Part shown: positions 6,706 to 7,372 of the stretch, piece by piece
How positions within the stretch are numbered: the first letter of the stretch is position 1
Layout of the letters: each line of letters begins with the position of its first letter
Assembly (NCBI GenBank): GCA_964634755.1
Contig: CAZWJH010000106.1
Coordinates: 1 to 7,372, forward strand
Direction of reading: 5' to 3'
DNA: 7,372 nucleotides
Source: JALXDT01 sp964634755
GTDB lineage: Bacteria > Acidobacteriota > Aminicenantia > JAMOAD01
Notes under the pieces: model-generated
Told to the model about the DNA's origin: nothing
Database searches by the model: none
The model's input: only the letters and a program-made list of their open reading frames with translations
Made by a program: the position numbers and the translations under genes

Positions 6706-7012
6706 AAAATTTTATCTTGAACAATCTCTTAAAAAATTCTAAACTATTAGTAGAGAGTGGATGGATGACTGATACGAAAAACAAAGCAGAACAGATTTTT
6801 TAAGACGGGACAGGGACAACGGGACAGCTTCCGTAACAATTAAATAAGTTATTTGAGATTTAAAAATAAAAAGTAGCATAGTTTTTAATGAGATTTTATT
6901 GTTGTAAAAAATTTATCATATATTTAGATATTTCAAATTTAATTTTTTTACAAAAGCCTTCTATAATAAAAGCGATTATCGAAACAGTGTTTTTTATAGA
7001 AATCTATACTGT
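6706..7012. other. Non-coding AT-rich spacer
   Basis: No ORF with a credible start and length was found on either strand. Apart from the GGGACA cluster, it holds an inverted repeat TTGTAAAAAA (6902-6911) matched by its complement near 6943-6953. It also holds a bulged hairpin around TATAG-AAAT-CTATA (6995-7008), flanked by ACAG and CTGT, just upstream of promoter copy 3; the latter could be an operator, but nothing proves it. Confidence 0.5.
6807..6826 (+). repeat. Cluster of three GGGACA motifs
   Basis: GGGACA occurs at 6807-6812, 6813-6818 and 6821-6826; the outer two sit in identical ACGGGACAG contexts. The motif also appears on the minus strand at 3234-3243 (CGGGGACAGA). It resembles dispersed GGGACA-type repeats found near Y1/RAYT transposases, but no transposase is visible. 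Confidence 0.5.
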
Positions 7013-7071
7013 GATTTAAAAAATTTAAAATTTCAAAAATTCTTGACGAATAATAAGTTTTTTCTTATATT
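7013..7071 (+). promoter_or_regulatory. Sigma70-type promoter with UP-like element, cassette copy 3
   Basis: The AT-rich element GATTTAAAAAATTTAAAATT leads through CAAAAATTC to -35 TTGACG (7043-7048), a 17-base spacer and -10 TATATT (7066-7071). The last bases before and in the -10 (TTTCTTATATT) are the same as in copy 1. The predicted start is near 7078. It indicates that another unit of the same kind begins here and continues beyond the window. Confidence 0.75.
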
Positions 7072-7099
7072 AAATTTTAATAAAAAACGGTGGGAAGGG

Positions 7100-7312
7100 A
7101 TGAGAGGAGTTGAAAGTGGCTTAAAGAATACAAGAAGCCGGAAGCAAGACAAAGATCGTATGTGTTCTGAAAGGGCTTTGAATTTTATTGGGAAGACAGG
7201 GCCAGAAAAGCTGCCTGGCTTGTGGTTGAGTGCTTTGTCACACACACACACACAATTCTCAGATTTTCCTGGAGAAAGTGTATATACGAAAAGTTTTGCA
7301 ATAACAGATTAA
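7100..7312 (+). CDS. Possible 70-residue ORF, or structured leader RNA, downstream of promoter copy 3
   Basis: ATG at 7100 is preceded by GGTGGGAAGGG, where the purine-rich tract is very close to the start codon. The 70-residue product is basic at its N-terminus (MRGVESGLKNTRSRKQDK), has no signal peptide or recognised domain, and carries HTHTQ encoded by a CA repeat. A longer in-frame version from TTG at 7043 is unlikely because that TTG is the promoter -35 itself. Base composition is visibly richer in GC than the neighbouring propeller genes. A hairpin GCCAG/CTGGC (7201-7205 with 7215-7219) lies within it. The transcript could instead be an untranslated leader or small RNA. Confidence 0.35.
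   Translation: MRGVESGLKNTRSRKQDKDRMCSERALNFIGKTGPEKLPGLWLSALSHTHTQFSDFPGESVYTKSFAITD
7239..7254 (+). repeat. Dinucleotide repeat (CA)8
   Basis: Eight uninterrupted CA units lie inside the possible 70-residue ORF. Such tracts can change length by slippage; loss or gain of one unit would shift the frame after the HTHT residues. Confidence 0.9.
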
Positions 7313-7343
7313 AACCACCATGATGGGAGCTGAACAGCAGAAC

Positions 7344-7371
7344 AGCCTAAAAGAGGCAAAGCTTTTGGGCT
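7344..7371 (+). terminator. Strong hairpin at window edge, terminator or attenuator candidate
   Basis: AGCCTAAAAG (7344-7353) pairs fully with CTTTTGGGCT (7362-7371), ten pairs including one G-U, around the loop AGGCAAAG. It lies 32 bases after the possible 70-residue ORF. The window ends with two T, so whether a U-tract follows cannot be seen. It could end a short transcript or act as an attenuator for the next gene. Confidence 0.5.
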
Positions 7372-7372
7372 T

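Noticed and set aside
7043..7312. Longer 89-codon version of the third-unit ORF starting at TTG
   Set aside because: The TTG is the first part of the -35 hexamer of promoter copy 3, so it lies upstream of the predicted transcript start; ATG at 7100 is the only reasonable start.
7310..7372. c-di-GMP-I (GEMM) riboswitch
   Set aside because: AAAACC at 7312-7318 and GGCAAAGC...GGGC at 7355-7370 recall fragments of the consensus, but their spacing and the region between do not follow it, and the window ends; a covariance-model search on extended sequence would decide.

Overview
The window is AT-rich bacterial DNA in two halves that diverge from a shared intergenic region at about 3135-3371. The left half (minus strand) is a tightly packed housekeeping operon read in the order hfq, pdxA, pgeF, pfp. 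Its genes overlap or nearly touch, and pfp runs off the left edge. The right half (plus strand) is looser and looks accessory: exported six-bladed beta-propeller (NHL-like) proteins, a cysteine-rich exported small protein, short leader ORFs and repeat-rich spacers.

The Hfq has a lysine/proline-rich N-terminal extension and an ENFYYLKQM lead-in to the Sm fold. The propellers carry the G-x-G-P-G/E-D-L/F loop that I associate with families abundant in Acidobacteriota/Aminicenantes-like bacteria. Together with the pyrophosphate-type phosphofructokinase, this suggests an anaerobic, low-GC Gram-negative lineage of that kind. This placement is an inference and is not firm.

Left half: one promoter near 3189-3217 probably drives all four genes. 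Hfq is the RNA chaperone, PdxA belongs to vitamin B6 synthesis, PgeF is a laccase-domain protein, and Pfp is a glycolytic enzyme. The genes are not one pathway; coupling by TAATG and short overlaps indicates co-expression.

Right half: a promoter-leader-propeller unit is present twice in tandem, and its promoter starts a third time near the right edge. Unit 1 (about 3269-5106) has a near-consensus sigma70-type promoter with an AT-rich upstream element, two small ORFs, a 359-residue propeller and a 120-residue exported protein with ten cysteines that overlaps the propeller gene by ATGA. Unit 2 (about 5191-6552) has a similar upstream region and promoter, one small ORF and a 345-residue propeller. 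It also has an ATGA-overlapping start that resembles the beginning of the cysteine-rich gene but stops after 21 codons, just where a 7-bp repeat array begins. Unit 3 starts at 7013 with the same promoter cassette, followed by a possible 70-residue ORF and a strong hairpin at the window edge.

The spacer 6553-7012 holds no convincing gene. It contains two different 7-bp-period arrays, small hairpins and a GGGACA cluster. The most interesting candidate for an undescribed system is the repeated module of leader peptide, propeller and cysteine-rich exported partner, each copy under the same promoter cassette.
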